A stretch of DNA of 64,000 nt from Kordia aestuariivivens (GTDB lineage Bacteria; Bacteroidota; Bacteroidia; Flavobacteriales; Flavobacteriaceae), in assembly GCF_014397005.1 (NCBI RefSeq), contig NZ_JACGWS010000005.1, positions 186,001 through 250,000 of the forward strand. Direction: 5' to 3'. The notes beneath the pieces were generated by a model. It ran no database searches, was not told the origin of the DNA, and was given only the letters and a program-made list of their open reading frames with translations. The first letter of the stretch is position 1. Each line of letters starts with the position of its first letter. Both the position numbers and the translations under genes were made by a program. This document shows, piece after piece, positions 15,928-24,733 of the stretch.

Positions 15928-16464
15928 TTATAAAGGGTTTTCGCTATAGATCATTTTTTTTGAGAAAATGATATTTTCATATTCTTTTCCATTGACCGAA
16001 AAATTTAATTCTCCAACATTTTTAAATTCATTCCGCTCATAGAATCTAATGGCTCTACTGTTTTTTATGTAAACAGAAAGCCACATGGTATCCAATCTTA
16101 ACTCTTTGGCTCTTTCTTCAACAAAAGTAAGTAACTGATGTCCAATTTTCAACGGGATGAAATCATCTAAGATGAAGATCCTTTCAAGACGACAATTGTT
16201 TAGAGAGACAATACTTTCCTGTTTTGCGTTTAGTATTAATTTTGCGTAACCAACAGGTAAATCATCGACATACATAATGTAGAAAAGGTTCTTAGGATTG
16301 TTTATATTTTGTTTCGTTTTAGAAACTGAAAAGTTCTCGTCTAAGTATTTTAATAGATTGCTTTTATCATCTATATAATGACCATGAGATTCTGCCCACG
16401 TTATTCTTCCTAAAAGTGCTAAAATGGCTGTATCTGCTTCTTCAGCTATTTTTATTTTAATCAT
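15928..16464 (-). CDS. GNAT-family N-acetyltransferase
   Basis: A 178-residue GNAT. Motif C/D is at the N-terminus (IKIAEEADTAILALL). Motif A is LERIFILDDFIPLKIGHQLLTFVEERA, in which the usual Q/RxxGxG/A acetyl-CoA loop is the variant PLKIGHQL. Motif B is LWLSVYIKNSRAIRFYERNEFKNVGEL. It resembles the RimI/PaiA-like group that acetylates small amines or protein N-termini; the substrate is unknown. Its start overlaps the end of the upstream membrane-protein gene by 8 bp, so the two are translationally coupled. The pair is divergent from an HxlR regulator. Confidence 0.85.
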   Translation of the reverse strand: MIKIKIAEEADTAILALLGRITWAESHGHYIDDKSNLLKYLDENFSVSKTKQNINNPKNLFYIMYVDDLPVGYAKLILNAKQESIVSLNNCRLERIFILDDFIPLKIGHQLLTFVEERAKELRLDTMWLSVYIKNSRAIRFYERNEFKNVGELNFSVNGKEYENIIFSKKMIYSENPL

Positions 16465-16693
16465 TGTTATTCTTTTTAATTTTTAATCGTTTTAGATGAT
16501 ACCCATGTAGAAATACAGCAATAGTGCATCCTACAATTATTGGAATTGCGCTAATTAATGCACCGTATACAATGTAAATTATATTTGCGATTAGTGAGAT
16601 TAACCTTAACTTATATTCTCCTTTGGTTGACATTGAATATAAATTGATGACTAGACCTCCATACCCTATACTATCAATTAAAATAGCGTTCAT
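16457..16693 (-). CDS. Small YgjV-like inner membrane protein
   Basis: 78 residues with three hydrophobic segments (about 5-22, 32-48, 50-66) and a basic tail RLKIKKNNND. The arrangement IGYGGLVINLYSMSTKG...LRLISLIANIIYIVYGALI...PIIVG resembles the repeat unit of the YgjV/PQ-loop-like inner membrane family, whose role is unknown. It overlaps the GNAT gene by 8 bp and is divergent from the HxlR regulator, whose candidate operator lies 40-76 bp upstream of this start. Confidence 0.65.
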   Translation of the reverse strand: MNAILIDSIGYGGLVINLYSMSTKGEYKLRLISLIANIIYIVYGALISAIPIIVGCTIAVFLHGYHLKRLKIKKNNND

Positions 16694-16732
16694 AGTTTAT
16701 CATTTTAAGTGCTTTTGTTATTATAATTTTAT

Positions 16733-16769
16733 TACTATACTTTATATAGTTGCAATATTAAGTATAGTA
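16733..16769. promoter_or_regulatory. Candidate HxlR operator: 10-bp inverted repeat
   Basis: TACTATACTT (16733-16742) and AAGTATAGTA (16760-16769) are perfect inverted arms separated by 17 bp. They lie midway between the divergent HxlR and YgjV/GNAT genes. The right arm sits just before the -7 box of the HxlR promoter. The size and spacing suit a dimeric winged-helix regulator. Confidence 0.6.
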
Positions 16770-16780
16770 TTCTATATTTG
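16750..16780 (+). promoter_or_regulatory. Bacteroidota promoter of the HxlR gene
   Basis: TTG at 16750-16752 and TATATTTG at 16773-16780 are separated by 20 bp, which fits the Bacteroidota -33/-7 consensus well. The start codon lies 40 bp after the -7 box. The operator's right arm overlaps the spacer, which suggests autorepression. Confidence 0.6.
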
Positions 16781-16820
16781 CAATAACGGTCGAAAATGAT
16801 AGTTTAAATAAATTTGAAAT

Positions 16821-17156
16821 ATGTACACCTTTAACAAAAAAGAATATCCTTGTTGTACCAGTTTAGTGATGGGAATTATTGGAGGAAAATGGAAGGCTGT
16901 AATTTTATACAGCTTGAAGTATAATACGCTACGCTATAATGAACTAAGAAAAATGATGCCTACAGCTACTGAACGCACATTGAGTTTACAGTTAAAAACA
17001 TTGGAAAATGATGGAATTATAAAGCGGAAAGTTTATGCCTCTAAGCCTCCTCTAAAAGTAGAATACTCCTTAACTGAATTCGGGAAAACTTTAGTGCCCG
17101 TGATACAATCTTTGGTAGATTGGGGAAATTATGTGATTGAAAATAAGTTAGATTAA
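16821..17156 (+). CDS. HxlR-family winged-helix transcriptional regulator
   Basis: A 111-residue MarR-like regulator of the HxlR family. It has the N-terminal conserved cysteine (here Cys-Cys in EYPCCTSL), GGKWKAVILYSL, the recognition region LRYNELRKMMPTATERTLSLQLKTLENDGII, and the wing KPPLKVEYSLTEFGKTL. HxlR proteins often sense aldehydes, quinones or oxidants through the cysteine and repress a neighbouring divergent gene. The neighbours here are a small membrane protein and a GNAT, and the shared intergenic region has a clear inverted repeat. The effector is unknown. Confidence 0.9.
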   Translation: MYTFNKKEYPCCTSLVMGIIGGKWKAVILYSLKYNTLRYNELRKMMPTATERTLSLQLKTLENDGIIKRKVYASKPPLKVEYSLTEFGKTLVPVIQSLVDWGNYVIENKLD

Positions 17157-17162
17157 GGTGTA

Positions 17163-17246
17163 TATCTTGAGTATATCGAAAGGCTCCGCGTAAACTTGCT
17201 TGTGTAAAAATTGTTCTAGTACCTTTCGTGAAGAAACTTTTTAGAA
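17163..17246. repeat. Dispersed intergenic repeat, copy A
   Basis: The text TATCTTGAGTATATCGAAAGG...CTTGCTTGTGTAAAAATTGT...TACCTTTCGTGAAGAAACTTTTTAG matches two other intergenic copies (25501-25588 and 26317-26410). The CTTGTGTAAAAA core is identical in all three. It follows the HxlR stop codon. Confidence 0.7.
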
Positions 17247-17261
17247 ACTTTAGATAGATAG

Positions 17262-18722
17262 TTATTCTAATTGAATAAATGTTTTATACTGTTCATAGCG
17301 CTCAAAGATCTTATCTACATACATTACGGGTTCAGAGCCACGTACATAACCGTGTTTTATAAAGGGCTGTTTGTAATTTTTTGGTAAGCTTAAATCTAAT
17401 AGCATAGCTTCTACGTTAGCTGTCCAAATGTTTGGATCCAAGCCATTTTTCTCTGCCAGAAGTTGCGCATCCTTAACATGACCCAAGCCACAATTGTATG
17501 ATGCCATTGTTAATTTAATTCTGTTGAGGGAGTCCGAAACCTCAATGAATTGGTCGTAAATTTGATTTAAATAGGTAGCACCACCTCGGATGCTTTCATT
17601 AGGGTCCGACAGGTTTTTTATACCTAAAGATTTCGCTGTTACTGGCATTATCTGCATCAACCCTTTAGCTCCTACCCATGAGTTGGCATCTGGGTCGAAC
17701 TTAGATTCTTGGTAGATTACGGAAGCGAGTAATCGCCAATCCCATCCAATTTTCTTTGAATGGATCTTTATCAGGTTATCATATCTACTAATTTGATTAT
17801 TCTTTAGGCTATAATACTCACTCTTGGAGCGACGTTGAAAAGAACGCTTATTTTTAAAATATTTATTATAAATAACGCGATAGTCAGTTGTATTTCTTTG
17901 CGCTTTAATCCATTTATTGATAACATCTCGGAAATTTCGAGATTTCTTCCGCGTAACCCAAGCAATACGCTGTGAAAGGGAAATGGGAACGTCAATATTT
18001 AGAATAGGCTTGTAGGAAGCGTTTATTTTGGCGAGATTTTCGTCTGCAATAGTGTATTTTATTTTTCCATCAGCCACCATATCAATGATTTCACCTGTAC
18101 TTAATTCACTATCTAATGTATCGATTATAATATTGCCTCCTATTTCATTTGATAAGCTCATTAAACGCTCATAGTACGCAGAATTTAGGCGTATTGAAAC
18201 AGTATCATTATTCAATTCTATAGCATCATGAATCAACTCTTTTTGCCAGGAACTCCAGGATATATCTCTATAGTTATCAGGATTTTTTTGTACAAGTACC
18301 TGCCTGGTAAGATATAAATATTCTGTAAAGTCAACCTCCCATTTGCGTTGATTGGTGATGGTCATTCCATGGGCAATCATGTCTACATCTCCTCTATTTA
18401 AGACTTCAAATTCTGAATCGAGGTTGTCAGATATAATGATTTCGAGCTTTAAATTGAGATGCGCTGCTAGCCGTTTTAGAAGCTCATACTCAAACCCCAT
18501 AGCCTCTCCTCTATAAAGAAAGTAGCTCGTACTACTATAAACCACTAAAGCTCTGAGGACTCCATCTTTCTTGATATCCTCTAAGTCTCTATCAACAGAA
18601 TTCGCAACGATGTTATTGAAATCCTTATCATCTTCAATCACAATAGAATTTCCTTTTTGTTGGCAGGAATTAATTAGCAGGGTTAACGTAAGTAGTGTTA
18701 TGAATTGTCTAAAATAGTTCAC
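17262..18722 (-). CDS. mltF: MltF-like lytic transglycosylase (solute-binding domain + SLT)
   Basis: A 486-residue lipoprotein: signal peptide with lipobox LLINSC (Cys20). A periplasmic solute-binding-protein type 3 domain follows (about 48-300; DGVLRALVVYSSTSYFLY, GFEYELLKRLA, MIAHGMTITNQRKWEVDFTEYL). A C-terminal SLT domain has catalytic Glu339 in YQESKFDP, then GAKGLMQIMPVTAKSLG and MASYNCGLGHV. MltF cleaves peptidoglycan glycan strands to 1,6-anhydro products, and its binding domain is thought to sense muropeptides. Lengths and domain order match the family. It would be anchored to a membrane facing the periplasm. It appears monocistronic, with a minus-strand TATATTTG box at 18733-18740 close to the start. 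Confidence 0.92.
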   Translation of the reverse strand: MNYFRQFITLLTLTLLINSCQQKGNSIVIEDDKDFNNIVANSVDRDLEDIKKDGVLRALVVYSSTSYFLYRGEAMGFEYELLKRLAAHLNLKLEIIISDNLDSEFEVLNRGDVDMIAHGMTITNQRKWEVDFTEYLYLTRQVLVQKNPDNYRDISWSSWQKELIHDAIELNNDTVSIRLNSAYYERLMSLSNEIGGNIIIDTLDSELSTGEIIDMVADGKIKYTIADENLAKINASYKPILNIDVPISLSQRIAWVTRKKSRNFRDVINKWIKAQRNTTDYRVIYNKYFKNKRSFQRRSKSEYYSLKNNQISRYDNLIKIHSKKIGWDWRLLASVIYQESKFDPDANSWVGAKGLMQIMPVTAKSLGIKNLSDPNESIRGGATYLNQIYDQFIEVSDSLNRIKLTMASYNCGLGHVKDAQLLAEKNGLDPNIWTANVEAMLLDLSLPKNYKQPFIKHGYVRGSEPVMYVDKIFERYEQYKTFIQLE

Positions 18723-18732
18723 CTCTTTTTAT

Positions 18733-18740
18733 CAAATATA
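18733..18740 (-). promoter_or_regulatory. -7 box upstream of the mltF-like gene
   Basis: TATATTTG on the minus strand lies 10 bp before the ATG. If used, the mRNA leader would be only a few bases long. No strong -33 element is seen. Confidence 0.35.
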
Positions 18741-18890
18741 ACAATATTTGATTAAACACAGATTTAACTACAATGCCTATTTTATTGGAATTGGTTTTAC
18801 TGCTACTAATAGAATATAACTCATGTAACCATTGTTGGTTTGCTTAACAGTTGTGTTTCCTAAATATTTTGGTATTAACACGATAGGCGA

Positions 18891-20042
18891 TTATTGATTA
18901 ACAGCTTTTAAATGAGCATATATTGGATGTCCTTGCACTTTCATCTCTACTTTTCTATCAAAAATCTTAATACCTTTTACCTGATTAAGTTTTCCGTCTG
19001 GAGCGAAAGCTTTAACAGCATAGAATTCCCCATTTTCATTTATAGCTTTCACATGAATAATATTACCTGAACGACTAATACCTTTAATATCAAGTTTTAC
19101 ATTATCCTCAGTTAATGCTTTAATTTCGTATATAGTACCGTTTTTTCCAATAGCACTGATAGGTGCATACTTGTCTGTACTTTCCATTATTTTAACAGGA
19201 AGCTCGTATTTACCTACAAATGCCTTAATATTCATAAAGCTATGTTGTTTAGAATCTTGTGTTGCTTTTACATCAAATATATTGCCTTCAGCATCAAAAG
19301 CTTTCACATCTAAATTTTTACCATCAAGAGTTACCGCCTTAATATTCCAGATAATTCTTTTAAAATCTCTTTTCTTTTTCTTTTTCGTTTTTGTTTTCTT
19401 TTTTACAGGTATTTTAAAGTCATCTTCATTAGCAACTGCGTGCATCGCTACAACATGTGCGTGGACACCTACACCTTTTAAATACATTTCTCTTTCATTT
19501 TTATTAATTTTTATTCCCTTAATATCATTAAGTTTTCCGTCTGGTGAAATAGCTTTGACTCCATAGAAATCCCCATTTTTGGTAATGGCTTTCATAATGA
19601 CAATATTTTCAAATCTTGCAACTCCTTTTACATCCAGTTTTTCCCCTTCTGCTGTTATTGCTTTAATGTAATACTTAGTTCCTTCATTATTTATAGCTGC
19701 AATAGGAGCAAATTTAGTATTACTCTCTAATATCTTGACGGGTAATTGCTCACCATCTACAATAGCTTTTATATCTAAGAAGCTATCTTGATCAGAGTTT
19801 TGAATTGCCTTTATGTCGAAAGATTTTCCTTCTTCATCAAAGGCTTTAACATCTAAGCTTTGTCCATCTGGGTGAATGGCTTTAACATTCCAATAGATAT
19901 CGTTAGCTTTTACAATTTCCTCTGCTTCAGTTTTACTGGTTTTATCTTTTGAAGAGCTATTATTACAAGCTGTAAATAAAAATCCAAGAATAAATAAATT
20001 TAAACAGATAGTTTTAATGAATGATTGGTTTGAAGTTTTCAT
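18891..20042 (-). CDS. Lipoprotein of duplicated VKA(I/F)-repeat halves, function unknown
   Basis: 383 residues. A signal peptide has lipobox LFTAC (Cys26). Two homologous halves (about 49-203 and 231-383) are joined by a Lys-rich linker (VKKKTKTKKKKK). Each half is built from about eight 17-22-residue units of the form V-K-A-[IVF]-x-x-[DN]-G, beginning WN[VI]KA[IV]. The unit pattern suggests a repetitive beta-solenoid or propeller-like fold. The halves match position by position over their whole length, including LPVKI[LM]ES and APDGKLN-type segments, so the protein arose by internal duplication. I recognise the style from other Flavobacteriaceae but assign no function. Confidence 0.75.
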   Translation of the reverse strand: MKTSNQSFIKTICLNLFILGFLFTACNNSSSKDKTSKTEAEEIVKANDIYWNVKAIHPDGQSLDVKAFDEEGKSFDIKAIQNSDQDSFLDIKAIVDGEQLPVKILESNTKFAPIAAINNEGTKYYIKAITAEGEKLDVKGVARFENIVIMKAITKNGDFYGVKAISPDGKLNDIKGIKINKNEREMYLKGVGVHAHVVAMHAVANEDDFKIPVKKKTKTKKKKKRDFKRIIWNIKAVTLDGKNLDVKAFDAEGNIFDVKATQDSKQHSFMNIKAFVGKYELPVKIMESTDKYAPISAIGKNGTIYEIKALTEDNVKLDIKGISRSGNIIHVKAINENGEFYAVKAFAPDGKLNQVKGIKIFDRKVEMKVQGHPIYAHLKAVNQ

Positions 20043-20177
20043 AATTTAACTTTTTGATTGTTTAAAATTAAAGAAATATGGTGCAAATTTTTATGATATT
20101 AGTCATATAAAAATAGATGTAAATTTATTCCATACACATGCCCACTCTTCTGCTATTGTCGTTTGTTTTAATAAAAA

Positions 20178-20200
20178 AAACCCGAAACAAGTTCGGGTTT
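20178..20200 (-). terminator. Rho-independent terminator of the esterase/beta-lactamase gene
   Basis: AAACCCGAA and TTCGGGTTT arms around a short loop lie about 30 bp past the stop codon of the minus-strand gene that ends at 20231. A run of A on the plus strand gives the U-tract. Confidence 0.8.
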
Positions 20201-20230
20201 ATGAAAGTTAAGTTTATTATTTTATAGGGA

Positions 20231-22219
20231 TTATTGTTTTACAAACGCTGGTATAATGATTTCAGAAATTTGAGTCATTATTTTATCTTCTCCATCATGA
20301 CCAGAAATTACAATTGTTAAATCAAGTTCTTCTATCACTATTACACGTTGTCCACCGCCTCCCCAAGCAAATGTGGCATCGTAACTTTTAGGACCAACCT
20401 TTACGAGTGTTTGATACCAAAAATAACCGGAACGATAGTCTTTGGGCATCCAATCTTGAGTGGGTTTTACAATTCCACTGGTGGCTTTGGCAAGATATGC
20501 TGCAGAAATAAGCTGCTCGCCGTTTAATTTACCTTTATTGAGCACTAAATGCCCCAATTTGAGCATATCGCGAGACATGATACTTGCACGCCAACCCGCT
20601 TCTGGAAAGCCATTAATATGATTTGACCATTTATAGTTTGTAATACCGAGTTTGTCGAGTAACTCCCTTTTAATAAAGTCCTCAGCCGTTCCTGGTACAA
20701 CCGCGTCAATGACCGTCATTACCAACATTGGATTATAATTTCCATACAAATACGTCTGAGACTCTGAGGTTATCGGTTCACTTTGTTCCAAAAGTGTCTG
20801 AACTAACCCTTGACCTTTTAATCGAAGGGAATCTTTCTCAATTTCTTTCCATGCATCCCTATCTATAGTCAATCCTCCCTGCATGGTCAATGCCTTATGA
20901 AGTGTGATTTTTTCGGCTCCTTTGGTCATTTTTTCAGGATCAACATCTTTTAGAAAACTAATCAAAGGTTTATTTAAGTCTTCCATGGATAAATACCCCA
21001 TTTGAATAGCTCTACCCAAAACTAAACTGGTATACGCTTTTACTGCTGATGCTTGTCCATGAGGCAAGTTGATACGACCTTTTTTATAATAGGATTCAAA
21101 AACTAATTTGTTTTTGTGTGAAATGAGTAATGCATCATAGTTCCCATGTTTGCCATCAAAAATCTCTTGAGACAATTTAAGGATTTTGTTTCTGTCATTG
21201 CTACTCACCGATAATGTATCCACTGATATCCCGTCTTTTCTGTCCTCTGGAGTTGTGTTAATAAATGCATTATTGAGATGTGGAATATCCCAGAATGAGA
21301 TCTCATTGTTATTACTTGAAACATGGCTCATTAAGGATGCCAACCAAGTGACACTACGAATTGCTGTCGTAGGAAATGCAATTCCATGATCACCTTCAAT
21401 CACTTCTTTTAGTACAGATAAACCTCCATCTTGTCTATTTTTTAATAAACTAACGAACTCCTCGATAGGTTTAACCATCTCTTGCTCTAATGAGCCATGT
21501 GAAATAAAAACATTGGCATTCAGACTCGAGCTTCTATTTGAGGCCTCGTAAGGTCCGAATTTCGAATTTAGCTCAGATAAATAAGGAACAAGAGTTTTGA
21601 TCGTTGGACTACCAATAATGTAATTGTTAAAGGTGTCAGGTTGCGTCATTAGTATATATGCGCCAAATTCACCACTCAGTGAATACCCAAAATAAGTGCG
21701 ACTATTTGGGTCAGTTCGATACGTATTGTCAACATAGGTAATTACATCATTTCGAATAAAATCTAAATGTGTGTTGGCTTGACCGAATTGGTATTTTGTT
21801 TGAATTTCTGGATTGCTGTGTTTGCTTATCGAGTAATCACGAAACCTACTCACATGCGCACCTCTCTCTTTTTTTAGGTCTTCATTGATATCTAATTGCC
21901 AAGAAATTCCAACTAGAATTGCATCTTCAAGGATGTATTCTTGGCAAGCAGATAGTATTTCGCGATGCCACACAGCATCTGTATAATAAAGGACAGGATA
22001 GGTTTTAGTATTGTTCTCAGCATAATCTTCAGGCAATTCTATATAAAGTTCATAGTTTCTTTCTGTCTTAGTATCTTTTATTGGTATTACCTGAATTTGT
22101 GGTGATACTAAGGAAGTTCTTTCTTTATTTGATGTGAACTCTTTTTTATTATTTTCTTGTGCAAAGGCAGTATTTGCAAAAACAGTGATTGATAGTATTA
22201 ATAATTTAATTGCTCTCAT
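20231..22219 (-). CDS. Secreted esterase–beta-lactamase-family serine hydrolase fusion
   Basis: 662 residues with a signal peptide (1-20, ending TAFA). Residues about 38-300 are an alpha/beta hydrolase of the putative-esterase (Fes/YieL-like) type, with elbow GYSLSGEF (Ser180) and a terminal GDHGIAFP histidine (His278). Residues about 345-660 are a class C beta-lactamase-fold hydrolase with SxxK = Ser391-Ala-Val-Lys394, a YGN motif near 495 and a GGGGQR turn in place of HxG/KTG near 625. Two complete active sites in one periplasmic chain suggest sequential cleavage of an ester- and amide- or peptide-containing substrate; that is inference. The neighbouring gene encodes a second beta-lactamase-fold protein 54 bp upstream on the same strand. 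Confidence 0.8.
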   Translation of the reverse strand: MRAIKLLILSITVFANTAFAQENNKKEFTSNKERTSLVSPQIQVIPIKDTKTERNYELYIELPEDYAENNTKTYPVLYYTDAVWHREILSACQEYILEDAILVGISWQLDINEDLKKERGAHVSRFRDYSISKHSNPEIQTKYQFGQANTHLDFIRNDVITYVDNTYRTDPNSRTYFGYSLSGEFGAYILMTQPDTFNNYIIGSPTIKTLVPYLSELNSKFGPYEASNRSSSLNANVFISHGSLEQEMVKPIEEFVSLLKNRQDGGLSVLKEVIEGDHGIAFPTTAIRSVTWLASLMSHVSSNNNEISFWDIPHLNNAFINTTPEDRKDGISVDTLSVSSNDRNKILKLSQEIFDGKHGNYDALLISHKNKLVFESYYKKGRINLPHGQASAVKAYTSLVLGRAIQMGYLSMEDLNKPLISFLKDVDPEKMTKGAEKITLHKALTMQGGLTIDRDAWKEIEKDSLRLKGQGLVQTLLEQSEPITSESQTYLYGNYNPMLVMTVIDAVVPGTAEDFIKRELLDKLGITNYKWSNHINGFPEAGWRASIMSRDMLKLGHLVLNKGKLNGEQLISAAYLAKATSGIVKPTQDWMPKDYRSGYFWYQTLVKVGPKSYDATFAWGGGGQRVIVIEELDLTIVISGHDGEDKIMTQISEIIIPAFVKQ

Positions 22220-22273
22220 ATGTATCTTCTTTTATTAGTGATAGGCATTAGTATATAGTTAAGCTAGGACATT

Positions 22274-23527
22274 TTATTCAAGATCAAACAATCCAGATTT
22301 GGAAAGCTGTCGAGAAATGACACTAAGTTGACTTCTTTCACGATCTACATTGGCAGTTCCGAAAAATGCGATAACCAAATCTTTCGAAGGTGATATATAA
22401 AGACCTTGACCTCCATGTGCTCCTTTATAAAAATCGCCATCATCGAATACGGCACCCCATTGATAACTGCTATATATCGTTTCTTTAAAATTCCGTGACG
22501 TCTCCTTGAGGTTTTTATTTACATTTCGGATTTTAGATAAGTGCGCATCAGAAATTATTGGATTGGCGCTCTTTCTACCACTAGGCGTAAAAGCAAGACC
22601 AAATCTAGCAAGATCTCGAAGTGTTGTTGACATGCCATCAGCATATGAAATAGAGCTCCCATTTTTATTGATTCCTAAAAGGGCACTATATTCTGACCCT
22701 ATCTTTCTCCATATTTCCTGTTCCACAAAATCGCGAAAGGTAAGACCACTTATTTTTTCGACTAGTAACGTTAATACCATAGCATCGGCATTCGACCATT
22801 GGAACTCCGTTCCTGATGGCTTAGCAGACTTTGCAGTAGCTAAATCCATAATTGGGTCAAAACTTACCTCATACGTCTCCAATGGGACGCGATCAATTCC
22901 GGAACTCATGGCAAGAATATCTAGTACTGGAACGCCTTCCCAACCTGAATTTTTAAGGGCATCAAAGTAGTAATCAATGGGTTTGCTAGTATCGATTAAA
23001 CCCCTATCCTCCAAAATAGCAATTGAAGTACTCACAAAGACTTGAGTTATTACCATATTAATATGCAAATCTGTTGGGAACATTCTCGGATAGCCTTCAA
23101 AGACGATTTTGCCTTTATGAATTATAATTAACCCATTAACTTCTACTTGCTGTACATAGTCATTTAATGATAGTCCACCGCCTTTTTTTAAATCTGTGGA
23201 CGTTATAAAATTTTTCACATCATCTCTTGGCGTTTCTTCAAGGATTTTCGGCGTATCTGACCTAAGTATGCGCGAGTGTTTTTGAATTTGGGAGAAATTG
23301 AGATAATAATATCGTTCGTGATCACCATATTCGGTCCAATTACCTCCTTCAAAAATGCGTTTATGGAATCCATAAATTTCTTCTTTTGTAAATCCAGCAT
23401 AGTTATATGTTTCATATTTTGGACTTGGAGTGCTTAAGGTATCTGCGTCTTTTTTTGGCTCGTTTTTACATGCAAGAAAAAGAAGTGTTAAAAGTAGTAG
23501 TCCTGTTATGTTTTTCATTATTTTCAT
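22274..23527 (-). CDS. Beta-lactamase-fold lipoprotein with catalytic residues replaced
   Basis: 417 residues. A lipoprotein signal has lipobox LFLAC (Cys20; the second Met at residue 4 is an alternative start). A beta-lactamase (class C/esterase EstB type) domain covers about 110-415. The fold markers are clear: LIIIHKGKIVFEGY, ILAMSSGIDR, WSNADAMVLTLLVEKISG and GAHGGQGLYISPSKDLVI. At the SxxKxxxS site, however, the sequence reads V159-I-T-Q162-V-F-V-S166, so both the nucleophilic Ser and the general-base Lys are gone. The usual Tyr of YSN is Trp. It is likely a non-catalytic binding or regulatory paralogue of the next gene, or a recently inactivated enzyme that is still open over its full length. 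Confidence 0.78.
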   Translation of the reverse strand: MKIMKNITGLLLLTLLFLACKNEPKKDADTLSTPSPKYETYNYAGFTKEEIYGFHKRIFEGGNWTEYGDHERYYYLNFSQIQKHSRILRSDTPKILEETPRDDVKNFITSTDLKKGGGLSLNDYVQQVEVNGLIIIHKGKIVFEGYPRMFPTDLHINMVITQVFVSTSIAILEDRGLIDTSKPIDYYFDALKNSGWEGVPVLDILAMSSGIDRVPLETYEVSFDPIMDLATAKSAKPSGTEFQWSNADAMVLTLLVEKISGLTFRDFVEQEIWRKIGSEYSALLGINKNGSSISYADGMSTTLRDLARFGLAFTPSGRKSANPIISDAHLSKIRNVNKNLKETSRNFKETIYSSYQWGAVFDDGDFYKGAHGGQGLYISPSKDLVIAFFGTANVDRERSQLSVISRQLSKSGLFDLE

Positions 23528-23715
23528 AGTTTATAAAAGTTCGGCATCCATCATTAAATGTTGAATAAAGATATCTTATAATCTAGATTCAATATCTTAA
23601 AGATGATCAACACAACGGTTAAATGACAAAGCCATTTCGTCATTGATATATGGCTTTCATAAGAAATTATAGAATATTGTTTTTATAGATACTATCTTTA
23701 TTTTTTCTAAATGAA

Positions 23716-24723
23716 ATGTTTATGCTTAAAAAATCTTTGAAGAACACTATTATCCTTAACATAGGAGCTTTTGTATTGGTGCTCATCCTTGAACTATTAA
23801 GTGGGTGGATGATGGTAGATCGATATGATACGCCTTTTTCTTTTTTTTTATGGGGACTTAAATATGCCTTTAATATTATGGCAGCTATATGGATAAATCA
23901 TTTTATTCTTATTCCTTGCTTTTTTGATAAGAAAAGATATTTTATATACGGACTCTTACTCATTGGGAGTATATTTTTTGTGGCATATTTAGAAGCTTAT
24001 ACTAAAAACAACTGGTCTGGTGTTACTAAAACTTTTTTATTTCATTTTTATACCACAGGTACTGGTATGGCTGCTTTTTTTTTAAGACGGAATATGATCA
24101 TCCAAAGAGAAAATGCTGAGAAAGAAAAATTACAAATAGAGATGGAACTTAATTATTTAAAAGAGCAGGTAAATCCTCATTTTTTATTTAACTCATTAAA
24201 TAGTATTTATTCACTTTCCAGACAGCAATCACCTGAAACTCCTGATCTTGTTATGCAGCTCTCAGAATTATTGAGGTATCAAATTGAGAGTTCTAAAAAA
24301 GATATTGTTTTATTAAAAGAAGAGCTTGAGTTTATAGAAAATTATTTGTTACTTGAAGAAAAAAGGTTGAGTAAACGTTGTACTATTGAATTTCTAATTG
24401 AAGGAGATTTGTTGGGATTAAAGATTTCTCCAATGTTACTCATCCCATTTGTTGAAAATGCTGTGAAGCATGGTGCTCAAAGTACAAATGAACAGAGTAC
24501 CATTGATATTTCAGCTTCTATAAAAAATACCACTCTTCATTTTTGTGTAGTAAATTCAAAACCTTCTATGGTTTCTATATCGAAAAGAAAAGGACTGGGT
24601 CTTGAAAATGTAAAAAGACGTTTAAAGCTATTATATCCTAATTCCCACGTATTAAAAATTGAGGATACAGAAGAAAAATATCATGTAAATTTATCTATTG
24701 ATTTATTGGTTTCAAAATTATAA
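23716..24723 (+). CDS. LytS/YpdA-type membrane sensor histidine kinase
   Basis: 335 residues (the Met at residue 3 is an alternative start). Four transmembrane helices lie within 1-125 with no large periplasmic domain. A short coiled coil (QRENAEKEKLQIEMELNYL) precedes the His_kinase dimerisation motif EQVNPHFLFNSLNSIYSL, whose His is the phospho-acceptor. A HATPase domain follows, with NAVKHGAQ (N box) and KGLGLENVKRRL (G box). This family signals to LytTR response regulators, and one lies 10 bp downstream. The signal is probably membrane-associated. Transcription is divergent from the inactive beta-lactamase lipoprotein, which makes that gene a possible target. Confidence 0.92.
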   Translation: MFMLKKSLKNTIILNIGAFVLVLILELLSGWMMVDRYDTPFSFFLWGLKYAFNIMAAIWINHFILIPCFFDKKRYFIYGLLLIGSIFFVAYLEAYTKNNWSGVTKTFLFHFYTTGTGMAAFFLRRNMIIQRENAEKEKLQIEMELNYLKEQVNPHFLFNSLNSIYSLSRQQSPETPDLVMQLSELLRYQIESSKKDIVLLKEELEFIENYLLLEEKRLSKRCTIEFLIEGDLLGLKISPMLLIPFVENAVKHGAQSTNEQSTIDISASIKNTTLHFCVVNSKPSMVSISKRKGLGLENVKRRLKLLYPNSHVLKIEDTEEKYHVNLSIDLLVSKL

Positions 24724-24733
24724 AAAACAATTA

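Noticed and set aside
24698-24733. Upstream start for the LytTR regulator
   Set aside because: The frame from 24698 begins inside the kinase gene and adds 12 residues before the conserved IKIGIIDDE receiver start.
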